Numbered from the stretch's first letter, positions 8,729 through 17,478 are shown. The stretch is 64,000 nucleotides of DNA from GH45 sp046704385 (GCA_046704385.1 JBJKSB010000013.1:62001-126000), one strand, 5' to 3'. Numbers and translations: made by a program. The notes: generated by a model from the sequence alone, not told the origin.

Positions 8729-8780
8729 AGTAACCCGTAACCAGTAACCAGTAACCCGTAACCAGTAGCCAGTAACCAGT
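8729..8780. repeat. Short tandem repeat, seven 7-bp units
   Basis: Units are AGTAACC or CGTAACC (one AGTAGCC), seven in a row over 8729-8777, followed by a partial AGT. On the minus strand they read GGTTACT/GGTTACG. The array directly abuts the stop codon of the SpoIIE receptor gene. Such arrays change copy number easily by slippage. Confidence 0.85.
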
Positions 8781-11700
8781 TTAAACCCGAACCCCAATAA
8801 CTACTATATCATCAATCTGTTCAATTTTTCCTCTCCATTCGTCAATGGTACGATCAAGGATTTGGCGTTGTTCAGCCATAGGTTTCTTATAGATCTGTAA
8901 TAATAAGTCTTTGAAATTTTTGGTCATAAATTTGCGTTCATCAGGTCCGCCAAACTGGTCAGGGTAACCATCTGACGAGTTATACAGGCAGTCGCCTTTT
9001 AAAAGGTCAATTTCTTCCATCGAGAAGTTGGTCTCTTTTTTAAAGTAATATCCGATGGGCATCCGGTCGGCTTTTAGCTGAATTACCTCATCATTTCGGA
9101 TTACAAACAAAGGATTATATGCACCTGCAAATCGCAACTTCATATTTTTATGATCTATCACATAAAGAGATATATCCATACCATCTTTTGATTCGCCTTC
9201 GTTTCCGGTTTGGTGCAACTGGGTTATTACCTGGTTTCGCAATCGGTTAAGTATTTCGTCCGGTTGAACAATTCCCTCCTTATTTACAATTTCATTTAAA
9301 AATGCAATACCCAACATGCTCATAAATGCTCCGGGAACTCCATGGCCGGTGCAATCGGCAGCCACAATAATGGTTATATCATCACGACGGGTACTCCAGT
9401 AATAATCACCACTAACTATATCGCGCGGACGATAAAGTACAAAATAATCGTCAACTACTTCTTTAATTTTCTCAATGGGTGGCAAAATGGCAGCCTGTAT
9501 ACGTTGGGCATACTGAATACTATCAGTAATATTTTTATGTTGTTCCGATATTTTCGCATTTTGTGTGGCCAGTTCTTCTTTTTGGGCTTCAATTTCGGCT
9601 GTTCGTTCGCGTACTTTTTGTTCCAGAATCCGTTTTTCTTCCTTAAGGTTACGCTCACGAATGGTGATAAACAGCCAGATTGAGGCAGTAATTAAAAGCA
9701 CATAAATAATATAGGCCAGCGTGGTTTTATACCAGGGTGGCGATATCAATATAGAAATTTGTGCGCCTTTCCTGTTCCATATTTTATCATTATTTGAACC
9801 TTGTACAATAAACTTGTATTTTCCGGGTGCAATACCCGAATAATTTGCTCTGCGGTTATTGGCATCCGCTGTAATCCATTCTTCATCAAGACCTTTGAGC
9901 ATATAACGATAGTGATTCTCTGAAGGATCAGTATAATCAAGCACAGCAAATTCAAAACCTAAAAAGTTCTGCTTATAAGTCAGATTAAGTGTTTTTTTAT
10001 AATAAATGAGGCTATCCACATCCACATCTTTGCCCCTGATAGTAAATCTGTCAATTACTACATTAGGACGTATACGGTTAATACTATCGGGATAAAACGA
10101 TACAAATCCATCGGTGGTAAAAAGTATTTTTTCGGAAGTCGGAATTCTAAAATTCTGTGGATTCCCTAAAAACTCGTAGGAGGTAAAATCATTCTTGGTA
10201 AAAAAGTTCTTCGATTTTTTCTCCACAGGGTCATATTTAGTCAGCCCGGCTGATTCTGTCAACCACAAATATCCTAAATTATCTTCTTCAACTCCATTTA
10301 TATCATCAATTGCAATTCCGTTCTCAACAGAGGCAAAATCAATTTCCCCTGATTCAGGATTTAACATGTAAAGGCCTTTACCATAAACATAAACGGTGTC
10401 TCTGCCCACTTTGACGTTACCTACAGCCCATTCGTGATCGAATTTGCATTGCCATTTTTTGGTTTCATGTGATTCAATATTTAGCGAATAGATGTAGGGG
10501 AGGGTGGCAAACCAGACATTTCCTTTCTTATCAAAATCAAATTTTCCACCTGATAAGGGGCCGTTTTTAAATTCATCGTCAAATTCAAAAACCAAATCCA
10601 TTTTGCCTAATTGTGGATTAAACTCATAGAATCCAACACTTGTACGTATCCAGATATCTCCTTTTTTATCAAATCGGGCGCTTTTAAAATAATTCAGATT
10701 TACTTCATCAATAAATTCGTAATTCAGTTTAAAGGGATAAAAATTTTCCCGGGTTAAATCACTGGTATTCCAAATATACATTCCATTTGGGCAAAATGCA
10801 TATAATTTATTGGTTTTGCCAATCAACAATTGCTTAACCACATTTTTAATACTGTCGGAACCAACAATTATGGCGTAGGCTTCAGCGGTGTAATCAACTT
10901 TTTTGTCGTAAATATTGAACCTGCTGATTTTATTGTCAGTGGCTACCCATATTTGATCATCGGGACTTTTTACCATATCTTCAATTATGTAATCCAGATC
11001 ACCGGTAAAGTCGTTATAATTAAAAAGTTTATCAGGAAGCTTATACTCAAGTTTATTCTGAAAAGTACGTGAGTATTTAGCTATCCGGTCACCAATTGCA
11101 TACCAGATATTTGCAGCTTCATCATAAATTACAGGATATTCGTTTGATGCCTCAAAACCAAGATTAGTATAAGTAAATGGATCTTTTATAAGGCGGTTTA
11201 ACCCTTCGAAAGTTGCTACCCAAATGTTGCCACTGTGATCTTCAAAAATTTTAACTATTTTATTGGAATATAGTCGGTTGTGATTATCTGCTGTAATTTT
11301 CTGCCTTATCTTTGTCTCCTTATTATAAATAGTTAGTCCTTTATCGGTGCCTATCCAGATATTAGAGTTATTATCTTCAAAAATTGAATAGATAACATTA
11401 CTCGTTAATACCTCATTTTTGTTGTCATTTTGGAATAAATCGGACCTGCCCCATAAAATATCATATTTTATTAAACCATACATGGAACCAATCCAGAAAA
11501 TCCCCTCTTTATCCCGATAAAAACGCAGGTATTCGTTAGTGATATCTGTTCTGAGTATTTCAGAAAAATTAATAGGGAAATGGTCGAACCGGTGCTTTTT
11601 GTAGTTGTATTTTTCCAGGCCTTTATCTGTAAGAGCCCAAAAATTTCCATTATTATCAATGAGCATATCTTTAATTTGCTCCGATTCTATAAAAGTTGAA

Positions 11701-12659
11701 TCACGGTATGGAGTTAAATATTTACTGTCAATTTCATTAAAATCATTTTTACTGATTTCAATAATCCGTGTACCACAAAATTCAATGCGATCGGGCCCTT
11801 TCCCATCCCAATGGCCACATGAGTTCGACATATCAGATTTATAGGTAAGTGTATAATCGCCTGGATCAAGTTTTAGCGGCTTGCTTTCAAAAACATTTTT
11901 GTCCTCGTTGCCAGCCCACATACAATGTTGGTTCGATAATTCCCAAATCAACTTTTTGTTATGGTAAAGTGCTCCAAAGTCGTATTTGCCGTATTTGTCA
12001 ATCTCACCACTGGAGGCAACCATATAATAGCCGGCTTTGGTAATTGTAAAATGAACAGCAGTATCCACATTGTTGCCCGGTGAGGTAATAGTGGCAAGGC
12101 AAGTGTTAATTTTAAGCAAAGTGTCAAATTTTTTCCATGCTTCTGTTGAATAACTCTTGGGCGGGCAATGAAAAGTATTTAAAGTTTTGGATGATGGATT
12201 ATATTTTAATAACCCTTTGTTGGTTGGTCCTATCCAGTAATTATCTTTTGAATCCTGAACAATTTTTACTTCAATATTGAAGTTTTTTCCAATTATACTG
12301 TCAAAATCATATACTCTTTTTTCGTCTTTAAAAGCTGATAATTCATCATAATGGCGCATCCAGAAGTTTTGATGGTTATCGTAATACAGGTAGGCTATAT
12401 CGTTTTGGGGCAGCGACAGGCTATCGTTTGGATTCTTTTTAAATAATTTATATGAATATCCGTTGTATCGATACAGACCGTTACGGGTGGCAAACCACAT
12501 AAAGCCCGTTTGATCCTGAACTATTCCGGTAATAAATCCCAGACTTCGGCCACTTTCATTGGTTATCTGTTCAAAAACTATGTCTTTGGACTGTCCCCTG
12601 ACGACAACTGAAAACAGCCCTAAAAAAGCAATTAGTGTTAAGGTTTTTAACGATTTCAT
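8781..12659 (-). CDS. Beta-propeller (Reg_prop/Y_Y_Y) membrane receptor with SpoIIE phosphatase
   Basis: This 1292-residue protein has a signal peptide (residues 1-22). About eleven Reg_prop-type propeller strands of the (I/M/L)W(F/I/V)...G(L/I)..(Y/F) kind lie in residues 40-830. A Y_Y_Y domain ends near 970 and one membrane helix spans about 978-998. A coiled coil (about 1000-1045) leads to a PP2C-like SpoIIE domain from residue 1071, which has SGDYYW, ADCTGHGVPGAF and the C-terminal DDIV metal-binding aspartates. The layout mimics hybrid two-component glycan sensors, but the output is a serine/threonine phosphatase. Likely role: sensing a periplasmic ligand and dephosphorylating a partner such as SiaC. 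Residues about 162-303 are an extra beta-rich domain inserted between propeller repeats. Confidence 0.85.
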   Translation of the reverse strand: MKSLKTLTLIAFLGLFSVVVRGQSKDIVFEQITNESGRSLGFITGIVQDQTGFMWFATRNGLYRYNGYSYKLFKKNPNDSLSLPQNDIAYLYYDNHQNFWMRHYDELSAFKDEKRVYDFDSIIGKNFNIEVKIVQDSKDNYWIGPTNKGLLKYNPSSKTLNTFHCPPKSYSTEAWKKFDTLLKINTCLATITSPGNNVDTAVHFTITKAGYYMVASSGEIDKYGKYDFGALYHNKKLIWELSNQHCMWAGNEDKNVFESKPLKLDPGDYTLTYKSDMSNSCGHWDGKGPDRIEFCGTRIIEISKNDFNEIDSKYLTPYRDSTFIESEQIKDMLIDNNGNFWALTDKGLEKYNYKKHRFDHFPINFSEILRTDITNEYLRFYRDKEGIFWIGSMYGLIKYDILWGRSDLFQNDNKNEVLTSNVIYSIFEDNNSNIWIGTDKGLTIYNKETKIRQKITADNHNRLYSNKIVKIFEDHSGNIWVATFEGLNRLIKDPFTYTNLGFEASNEYPVIYDEAANIWYAIGDRIAKYSRTFQNKLEYKLPDKLFNYNDFTGDLDYIIEDMVKSPDDQIWVATDNKISRFNIYDKKVDYTAEAYAIIVGSDSIKNVVKQLLIGKTNKLYAFCPNGMYIWNTSDLTRENFYPFKLNYEFIDEVNLNYFKSARFDKKGDIWIRTSVGFYEFNPQLGKMDLVFEFDDEFKNGPLSGGKFDFDKKGNVWFATLPYIYSLNIESHETKKWQCKFDHEWAVGNVKVGRDTVYVYGKGLYMLNPESGEIDFASVENGIAIDDINGVEEDNLGYLWLTESAGLTKYDPVEKKSKNFFTKNDFTSYEFLGNPQNFRIPTSEKILFTTDGFVSFYPDSINRIRPNVVIDRFTIRGKDVDVDSLIYYKKTLNLTYKQNFLGFEFAVLDYTDPSENHYRYMLKGLDEEWITADANNRRANYSGIAPGKYKFIVQGSNNDKIWNRKGAQISILISPPWYKTTLAYIIYVLLITASIWLFITIRERNLKEEKRILEQKVRERTAEIEAQKEELATQNAKISEQHKNITDSIQYAQRIQAAILPPIEKIKEVVDDYFVLYRPRDIVSGDYYWSTRRDDITIIVAADCTGHGVPGAFMSMLGIAFLNEIVNKEGIVQPDEILNRLRNQVITQLHQTGNEGESKDGMDISLYVIDHKNMKLRFAGAYNPLFVIRNDEVIQLKADRMPIGYYFKKETNFSMEEIDLLKGDCLYNSSDGYPDQFGGPDERKFMTKNFKDLLLQIYKKPMAEQRQILDRTIDEWRGKIEQIDDIVVIGVRV

Positions 12660-12828
12660 TTATAGGCTCGGTTTGAATAAATTTTCGGATAATAAAGATA
12701 TAGAAATAAATTCGTGTATTGAAATCAGGGTGATTAAATAATATTTTTCCGCTCAATGGCCATTAATAGGTAATTTATTGAATTATGTTTTACTTTGTTT
12801 CCGAAAATTCAACAAATCGCTTACAAAT

Positions 12829-14253
12829 TTGAAAAATTCAATTACTCAAATTCTCCAAAAACTATATTTTGATTGGGCTGGAGAGGTACCTGAATCGATA
12901 GTAAAGATGCCGTCATCGGGCTCAGGGAGGGAATATTACCGCATTTTCAACCAGGGGAAGAGCACTCTTGGTGCTTACAATCCGGTTAAGGAAGAAAATG
13001 AAGCCTATTTTTCATTTACTGAAACTTTCAATGAAATTGACATTGCTGTTCCGGCCATTCTGAAAATATCTGATAAACGGCTTTTTTATTTGGTTCAAGA
13101 CTTAGGTGATGATTCATTATTTGCCAGAATCGGATCTGATAATGGTAAATTTTCGACTGATTTAGTAAGTTTTTATAAAAAAGCTTTACAAAGTTTGGCC
13201 AAAATTCAGGTTATTGGCGGGCAAAAAATCAATTATGAGCATTGTCACCCTGTTAAAAGTTTTGATGATAATGCTATTCAGTGGGATTTAAATTATTTTA
13301 AATATAATTTTCTTAAGCTGGCACAAATAGATTTTAATGAATTTTTATTGGAAGACGATTTTAAAACCATTCGGGATTTCATTTTAAAGGTACCGGCTGA
13401 CTATTTTATGTTCAGGGATTTTCAATCACGAAATATTCTGATAAATGATAATGAATTATATTTTATTGACTTTCAGGGTGGTCGCAAAGGGCCATTGGCT
13501 TACGATGTGGCCTCGCTGTTATTCCAGGCTAAAGCTCAGATTCCGGCTGAATTACGTGAGGAATTGTTGAAATATTACCATACAGTTGTTAACCAGTATG
13601 AAAAGGTTGATTATTTCGAACTTGAAACCAGCTTTAAGGTATTTGCACTTTTACGTACCCTGCAGGTTTTGGGAGCGTATGGATATAGAGGTTATTTCGA
13701 GAAAAAACCTCATTTTATGGAGAGTATCCCTTTTGCTATAAATAATTTGAATGCGCTTTTGGTAGTTAATAAATTTCCCTTGCAACTGCCACACCTCGAA
13801 AACCTGGCAAAAACATTAAATTCAATATCTTATTTGCCTGTTATTGAACCTAAAAAACTTACTATAACTATCACAAGTTTTTCTTATCGCAAAGGCATTC
13901 CTACCGATACTACCGAAAATGGCGGAGGTTTTGTTTTTGATTGCCGATCCATTCATAATCCAGGTAGGTACGAGGCGTACCAGAACCTTACCGGGAAAGA
14001 TGTGGAGGTTATCCGATTTTTTGAAAGTGAAGATGAAATGGAAAATTTTCTAGATAAGGTTTATGGTTTGGTCGACAGGTCGGTTGAGGTTTATTTAAAA
14101 AGAAATTTTAAGCATTTGATGGTTAGTTTTGGATGTACAGGAGGACAGCATCGATCAGTTTATGCAGCTGAAAGTCTGGTAAAACATATAGCTGGGAAGT
14201 TTGATGTGGATATTCATATCAGGCATCGTGAACAGGATGGTAAAACAAAGTAA
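12829..14253 (+). CDS. AmgK-like sugar kinase fused to RapZ C-terminal domain
   Basis: The N-terminal domain is an aminoglycoside-phosphotransferase-type kinase: catalytic loop FRDFQSRNIL and metal-binding FIDFQGGRKGPLAYDVASLL resemble AmgK, the MurNAc/GlcNAc anomeric kinase. The C-terminal 130 residues match the RapZ C-terminal domain: TSFSYRKGIP, FDCR..HNPGRYEAY, LTGKD, GCTGGQHRSVY and a final RHR. The RapZ N-terminal P-loop domain is absent. In E. coli the RapZ C-terminal domain binds glucosamine-6-phosphate and small RNA. The reading frame is open from a TTG at 12778, but no ATG lies near the start. I prefer the TTG at 12829 (474 residues), since a promoter-like TATGTTTT lies at about 12784. 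The MurU-like gene is two genes downstream. Start is uncertain; domain calls are strong. Confidence 0.8.
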   Translation: MKNSITQILQKLYFDWAGEVPESIVKMPSSGSGREYYRIFNQGKSTLGAYNPVKEENEAYFSFTETFNEIDIAVPAILKISDKRLFYLVQDLGDDSLFARIGSDNGKFSTDLVSFYKKALQSLAKIQVIGGQKINYEHCHPVKSFDDNAIQWDLNYFKYNFLKLAQIDFNEFLLEDDFKTIRDFILKVPADYFMFRDFQSRNILINDNELYFIDFQGGRKGPLAYDVASLLFQAKAQIPAELREELLKYYHTVVNQYEKVDYFELETSFKVFALLRTLQVLGAYGYRGYFEKKPHFMESIPFAINNLNALLVVNKFPLQLPHLENLAKTLNSISYLPVIEPKKLTITITSFSYRKGIPTDTTENGGGFVFDCRSIHNPGRYEAYQNLTGKDVEVIRFFESEDEMENFLDKVYGLVDRSVEVYLKRNFKHLMVSFGCTGGQHRSVYAAESLVKHIAGKFDVDIHIRHREQDGKTK

Positions 14254-14289
14254 TTGGCAATATATTTAGGCATTTAAATATGTATCTGT

Positions 14290-14297
14290 TATTTTTG
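14290..14297 (+). promoter_or_regulatory. Candidate -7 element TATTTTTG for the thioredoxin gene
   Basis: Exact TAnnTTTG match. Transcription from here would carry the second 82-bp hairpin element in the leader. The distance from element end to hairpin arm is 76 bases. Confidence 0.35.
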
Positions 14298-14347
14298 CAT
14301 CACAAAAAACATCGCCTTGAAGGTTTAATCAGTTTTGAATTGTCTGG

Positions 14348-14429
14348 TAGAAGGTTTATTAAGTAACATAAAACTCATCGGATGACTAAGTCGTAGGTTT
14401 CTAAATAAGTCATCCGATGAGTATTTAAA
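14348..14429 (+). repeat. 82-bp hairpin element, copy 2 (leader of the thioredoxin gene)
   Basis: Arms ACTCATCGGATGAC at 14373-14386 and GTCATCCGATGAGT at 14409-14422 enclose a 22-base loop. Flanks match copy 1 in the gene-oriented direction. The loop, however, matches copy 1 better in the opposite direction (15 of 22 against 7 of 22). It lies 85 bases upstream of the thioredoxin ATG. Confidence 0.75.
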
Positions 14430-14513
14430 CGCACTGCTGGTTAATAATTATAAGTGTAAGTAACACTATTTTTTTGTTCATTGACAAACCAGAATAAATT
14501 AAAATAATAAAAA

Positions 14514-14936
14514 ATGAATATTTTGTATTTTGTTGGAGGAGCATTGGTTGTAGGATTCTTGGGATTAATTATTTTCTCCCATTTTAAGACAAAGAATACT
14601 CCGGAAGTTAAAAAAAGTGAAAAAATTCAAATTTTGAATGCAAAGAATTTCAAACCACATATAAGGACCGGATTAGTATTGGTTGATTTTTGGGCCGCCT
14701 GGTGTGCCCCGTGTAAAATGTTGGTACCCACATTGAATGATATTGCCGATAATGAAGAGGATAAAGTTAGGGTAGCCAAATTAAATGTTGAGCAATTTCA
14801 GCAGGTTGCCGGTAAATATAAAGTACGAAACCTGCCAACCCTTGTTCTGTTTAAAGATGGTGAGGAAGTTAGCCGTATTGTTGGAGTTAAAAATAAGAAG
14901 GCCATTATGAAAGTGGTGAATGAATTTGCAGGATAA
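14514..14936 (+). CDS. Membrane-anchored thioredoxin
   Basis: This 140-residue protein has an N-terminal hydrophobic helix (residues 2-23), a short linker, then a complete thioredoxin domain with FWAAWCAPCKM active site near residues 60-70 and cis-proline NLPTLV. The helix is probably an uncleaved anchor or signal, placing the domain on the membrane, probably facing the periplasm. Thioredoxins with WC(A/G)PCK keep cysteines reduced. It sits between the AmgK-RapZ fusion and the MurU-like gene. Its own leader contains the 82-bp element, so it may be regulated separately from them. Confidence 0.88.
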   Translation: MNILYFVGGALVVGFLGLIIFSHFKTKNTPEVKKSEKIQILNAKNFKPHIRTGLVLVDFWAAWCAPCKMLVPTLNDIADNEEDKVRVAKLNVEQFQQVAGKYKVRNLPTLVLFKDGEEVSRIVGVKNKKAIMKVVNEFAG

Positions 14937-15017
14937 CTTAATTTATAGGATAGAAGCTCCTCGTAGCAAGCTGACGGGGAATGGGCTCACAGGATTCAAT
15001 TTGCGTAAATTTGGTTT

Positions 15018-15743
15018 ATGAAGGCCATGATATTTGCAGCCGGTTTAGGAACCAGGCTTCAACCTTTAACAAATGATATTCCGAAAGCACTGGTTAAAGT
15101 TGATGATAAAACCTTGCTGCAGCACAATCTTGAACGGCTGATCAGCTTTGGTATAACAGAATTTGTTATTAATGTCCATCATTTTGCCGATCAGGTAAAA
15201 GCCTTTTTTGAAAGCCATAATAATTTCAATGTAAATATTTCAGTATCGGATGAAACCAACCTGTTACTGGACACCGGAGGAGGTTTAAAACAAGCTGCTG
15301 CATGGTTGCAGGGCGACGAACCTGTGTTACTTCAAAATGTGGATATCGTTACAGATATCAACTTCCGGAAAATGCTTGATTTTCACCAAAAAACCAACGC
15401 TATAGCCACGCTGGCTGTACAACACAGGGAATCATCACGGTACCTGTTGTTTAATTCAGATAACCGGCTTTGTGGTTGGAAGAATATCAGGAGTGGTGAA
15501 GAAATAATTACCCGACCTGAGGAAGAATATTCAAGCCTGGCCTTCAGTGGTATTCATATGGTTTCGCCTGAAATTTTTAGATATTTACCCCGAAAGAATG
15601 TTTTTGGGATTATTGAAGTTTATTTGCAATTATCGAAAACAAGAAACATTGCTGCTTATTTGCATGATGATGATTATTGGTTTGATGTAGGCACTACTCA
15701 AAAACTTAATGAGTTAATTAATTTTATGAAAAACAAAGCCTGA
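15018..15743 (+). CDS. murU: MurU-like sugar-1-phosphate nucleotidyltransferase
   Basis: The 241-residue protein has the nucleotidyltransferase signature AAGLGTRLQPLTNDIPKALV at residues 7-26, a uridine-binding TGGG segment near residue 90, and a metal-binding NVDI aspartate near residue 112. Length and motifs fit MurU (MurNAc-1-phosphate uridylyltransferase), which follows AmgK in the fosfomycin-tolerant peptidoglycan recycling route, bypassing de novo UDP-MurNAc synthesis. The AmgK-like fusion lies two genes upstream on the same strand, which supports this reading. Mannose-1-phosphate guanylyltransferase is the main alternative, as the two families look alike. Confidence 0.75.
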   Translation: MKAMIFAAGLGTRLQPLTNDIPKALVKVDDKTLLQHNLERLISFGITEFVINVHHFADQVKAFFESHNNFNVNISVSDETNLLLDTGGGLKQAAAWLQGDEPVLLQNVDIVTDINFRKMLDFHQKTNAIATLAVQHRESSRYLLFNSDNRLCGWKNIRSGEEIITRPEEEYSSLAFSGIHMVSPEIFRYLPRKNVFGIIEVYLQLSKTRNIAAYLHDDDYWFDVGTTQKLNELINFMKNKA

Positions 15744-15875
15744 GAAAAGTTATATTAGAGGCTAAAAATTATGCTAAGTATTGCTTCGTTAACTTGAAGT
15801 TAGTACTTTTATATATCAAATTAAAACTTCTGATACATTTAGTATGTTATAGGAGTAACCTTTAAAATTACTGAG

Positions 15876-16250
15876 ATGGATGATTTAGTAATCATTGGGA
15901 ATAAACAAAAACCTGATTTACATTTTTCGGCTGAAACCGGCGAGCTTATAATAACAGGCGTATCACTGCCTGAAAATGCCACATTGCTTTATTCACCTGT
16001 TTTAGCATGGATTGATGAGTATTCAAAATCGCCAGCCAAGAATACCAGGTTTTCTTTAAAAATGAAATATTATAATACCGCTTCCTCAAAAATGTTCTTT
16101 TCCATAATTAAGAGCTTAAATGTTTTATATAGAGCCGGTTCTGACATTGAGATTGAATGGAATTATCAGACAGATGATGAGGATATGCTGGATGCCGGTG
16201 AATATTTTCGCGATCTGGTTGATATACCTTTTAAATTTATATCGTATTAG
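15876..16250 (+). CDS. SiaC family regulatory phosphoprotein (DUF1987)
   Basis: This 124-residue protein matches DUF1987 over its full length: LPENA...SPVLAWIDEY, then KYYNTASSK, then an acidic DDEDMLDAGEYF segment. In Pseudomonas aeruginosa, SiaC is phosphorylated at Thr68 by SiaB and dephosphorylated by the PP2C phosphatase SiaA, and its unphosphorylated form activates the diguanylate cyclase SiaD. Here the threonine in YYNTASS is also residue 68. No SiaB or SiaD is in the window, but a SpoIIE/PP2C receptor lies 3 kb upstream and a second DUF1987 gene at 26 kb. A clear terminator follows, so the gene is probably monocistronic. Confidence 0.85.
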   Translation: MDDLVIIGNKQKPDLHFSAETGELIITGVSLPENATLLYSPVLAWIDEYSKSPAKNTRFSLKMKYYNTASSKMFFSIIKSLNVLYRAGSDIEIEWNYQTDDEDMLDAGEYFRDLVDIPFKFISY

Positions 16251-16263
16251 TATATAACTTTTT

Positions 16264-16289
16264 AAAAGCTCCGAACAGGAGCTTTTTTT
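16264..16289 (+). terminator. Rho-independent terminator after the SiaC gene
   Basis: Stem AAAAGCTCC (16264-16272) pairs with GGAGCTTTT (16278-16286) around loop GAACA and runs into a T tract ending at 16289. Confidence 0.85.
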
Positions 16290-16365
16290 AAGTTTGGAAT
16301 ATCAAATGTTGTGTGTTTGCACAAAAAGTAACCAATTATAATTCATAAAAGTTAAAGCAATAATT

Positions 16366-17478
16366 ATGGAAAAACCTGCCGGGTCATTAATCAGTTTTAT
16401 GGCAAATAAAGTTAAAAGCGGAGGAGGAATTAATCTTGCTCAGGGAATTCCTGCATTTGATCCGCCTGTGGAATTGATACAGATGCTTGGTCAGGTTATT
16501 AATGACAATGTTCACCAATATGCCCCTGGAGTCGGAAATTTTCATTTACTGCAGTTGCTCGAACACCATTACGAAATTCCGCAATCACAAATTTTGGTAG
16601 TAAATGGTGCTACTGAGGCCATTTCGTTGATTTTTACTTACTTGTTAAAGATTTTAAAGACAGAATTAAAAGTACTGGCTTTTGATCCGGTTTATGAAAG
16701 TTATAAGCACCTGCCTGGAATTTTTGAGGTTCCATTTACTCCATTTAGTTATGATGATGATAGTACAATCGATTTTGACAGGTTGGAAAATGTTATAAAA
16801 AGTGAGAAAATAAAACTGATTATGGTGGCTTCGCCAGGCAACCCATTTGGAAAAGTTTGGTCAGCAAATGAGGTTAACAATATGGTAGAATTATGCAGCA
16901 AAAATGGCGTTTATATAATTTTTGATGCCGTTTATTCCGATTTGTATTTTGATGAAAAACCTTACTATCCGCTTAAAAATCTAAATCCATTTGTTTTTTA
17001 TGTAAATGCGTTTTCAAAAAAATACTCAATAACCGGTTGGCGGGTAGGATATTTAATTGCAGATATCTCTCATATGCAGGGCTTAATGGATATTCATGAT
17101 TTTACCGGACTATGTGCTCCTTCTCTTTTACAACAGGCGCTGGCTAATTATATTGAAAGGTATAATTTTGGCCAGGATTATATTGATGATTTGCGCGAGA
17201 AGCTTAAGGCCAATTACAATCAGTTAAGCGACGAAATGTTGAAGCTGGGGTTTGGCGTTGTAAAGGCCGAAGGGGGATATTTTATCTGGACAACGTTACC
17301 GCCCGGTATTAACGATGGTTTTGATTTTGCCTTAAAATTATACGAGCAGGAGAAAGTGGCAGTGGTACCCGGGATTCATTTTTCAGAGAATGGTAAAAAT
17401 TTTATACGTATAAACATTGCCCGACAACCCTATGAAATTAGTATGGCAGTGAGTAAGATTAAGAAATTTATGGGCTAA
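16366..17478 (+). CDS. Class I/II PLP-dependent aminotransferase
   Basis: This 370-residue fold-type I aminotransferase begins with INLAQGIPAFDPP and has the cofactor region NGATEAIS, the substrate loop SPGNPFGKVW, the PLP-phenolate aspartate in FDAVYSDL, and the Schiff-base lysine in NAFSKKYSITGWRVGY. It ends with the carboxylate-binding arginine in INIARQP. The sequence resembles methionine/kynurenine-type and aspartate aminotransferases of the AspC/YbdL group. The substrate cannot be fixed from sequence. It is cytoplasmic and appears to be its own transcription unit between the SiaC terminator and the convergent MerR gene. Confidence 0.85.
   Translation: MEKPAGSLISFMANKVKSGGGINLAQGIPAFDPPVELIQMLGQVINDNVHQYAPGVGNFHLLQLLEHHYEIPQSQILVVNGATEAISLIFTYLLKILKTELKVLAFDPVYESYKHLPGIFEVPFTPFSYDDDSTIDFDRLENVIKSEKIKLIMVASPGNPFGKVWSANEVNNMVELCSKNGVYIIFDAVYSDLYFDEKPYYPLKNLNPFVFYVNAFSKKYSITGWRVGYLIADISHMQGLMDIHDFTGLCAPSLLQQALANYIERYNFGQDYIDDLREKLKANYNQLSDEMLKLGFGVVKAEGGYFIWTTLPPGINDGFDFALKLYEQEKVAVVPGIHFSENGKNFIRINIARQPYEISMAVSKIKKFMG

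Noticed and set aside
8729..8780. CRISPR-like array
   Set aside because: Units are 7 bp with no spacers, so this is a simple tandem repeat. No cas genes in the window.
9342..12043. Several open frames antisense to the SpoIIE receptor gene
   Set aside because: They are out-of-frame shadows; the minus-strand gene has continuous domain matches through the whole stretch.
14307..14396. Short ATG frames in the thioredoxin leader
   Set aside because: Under 30 codons, no hydrophobic or charge pattern, and they run into the hairpin element.
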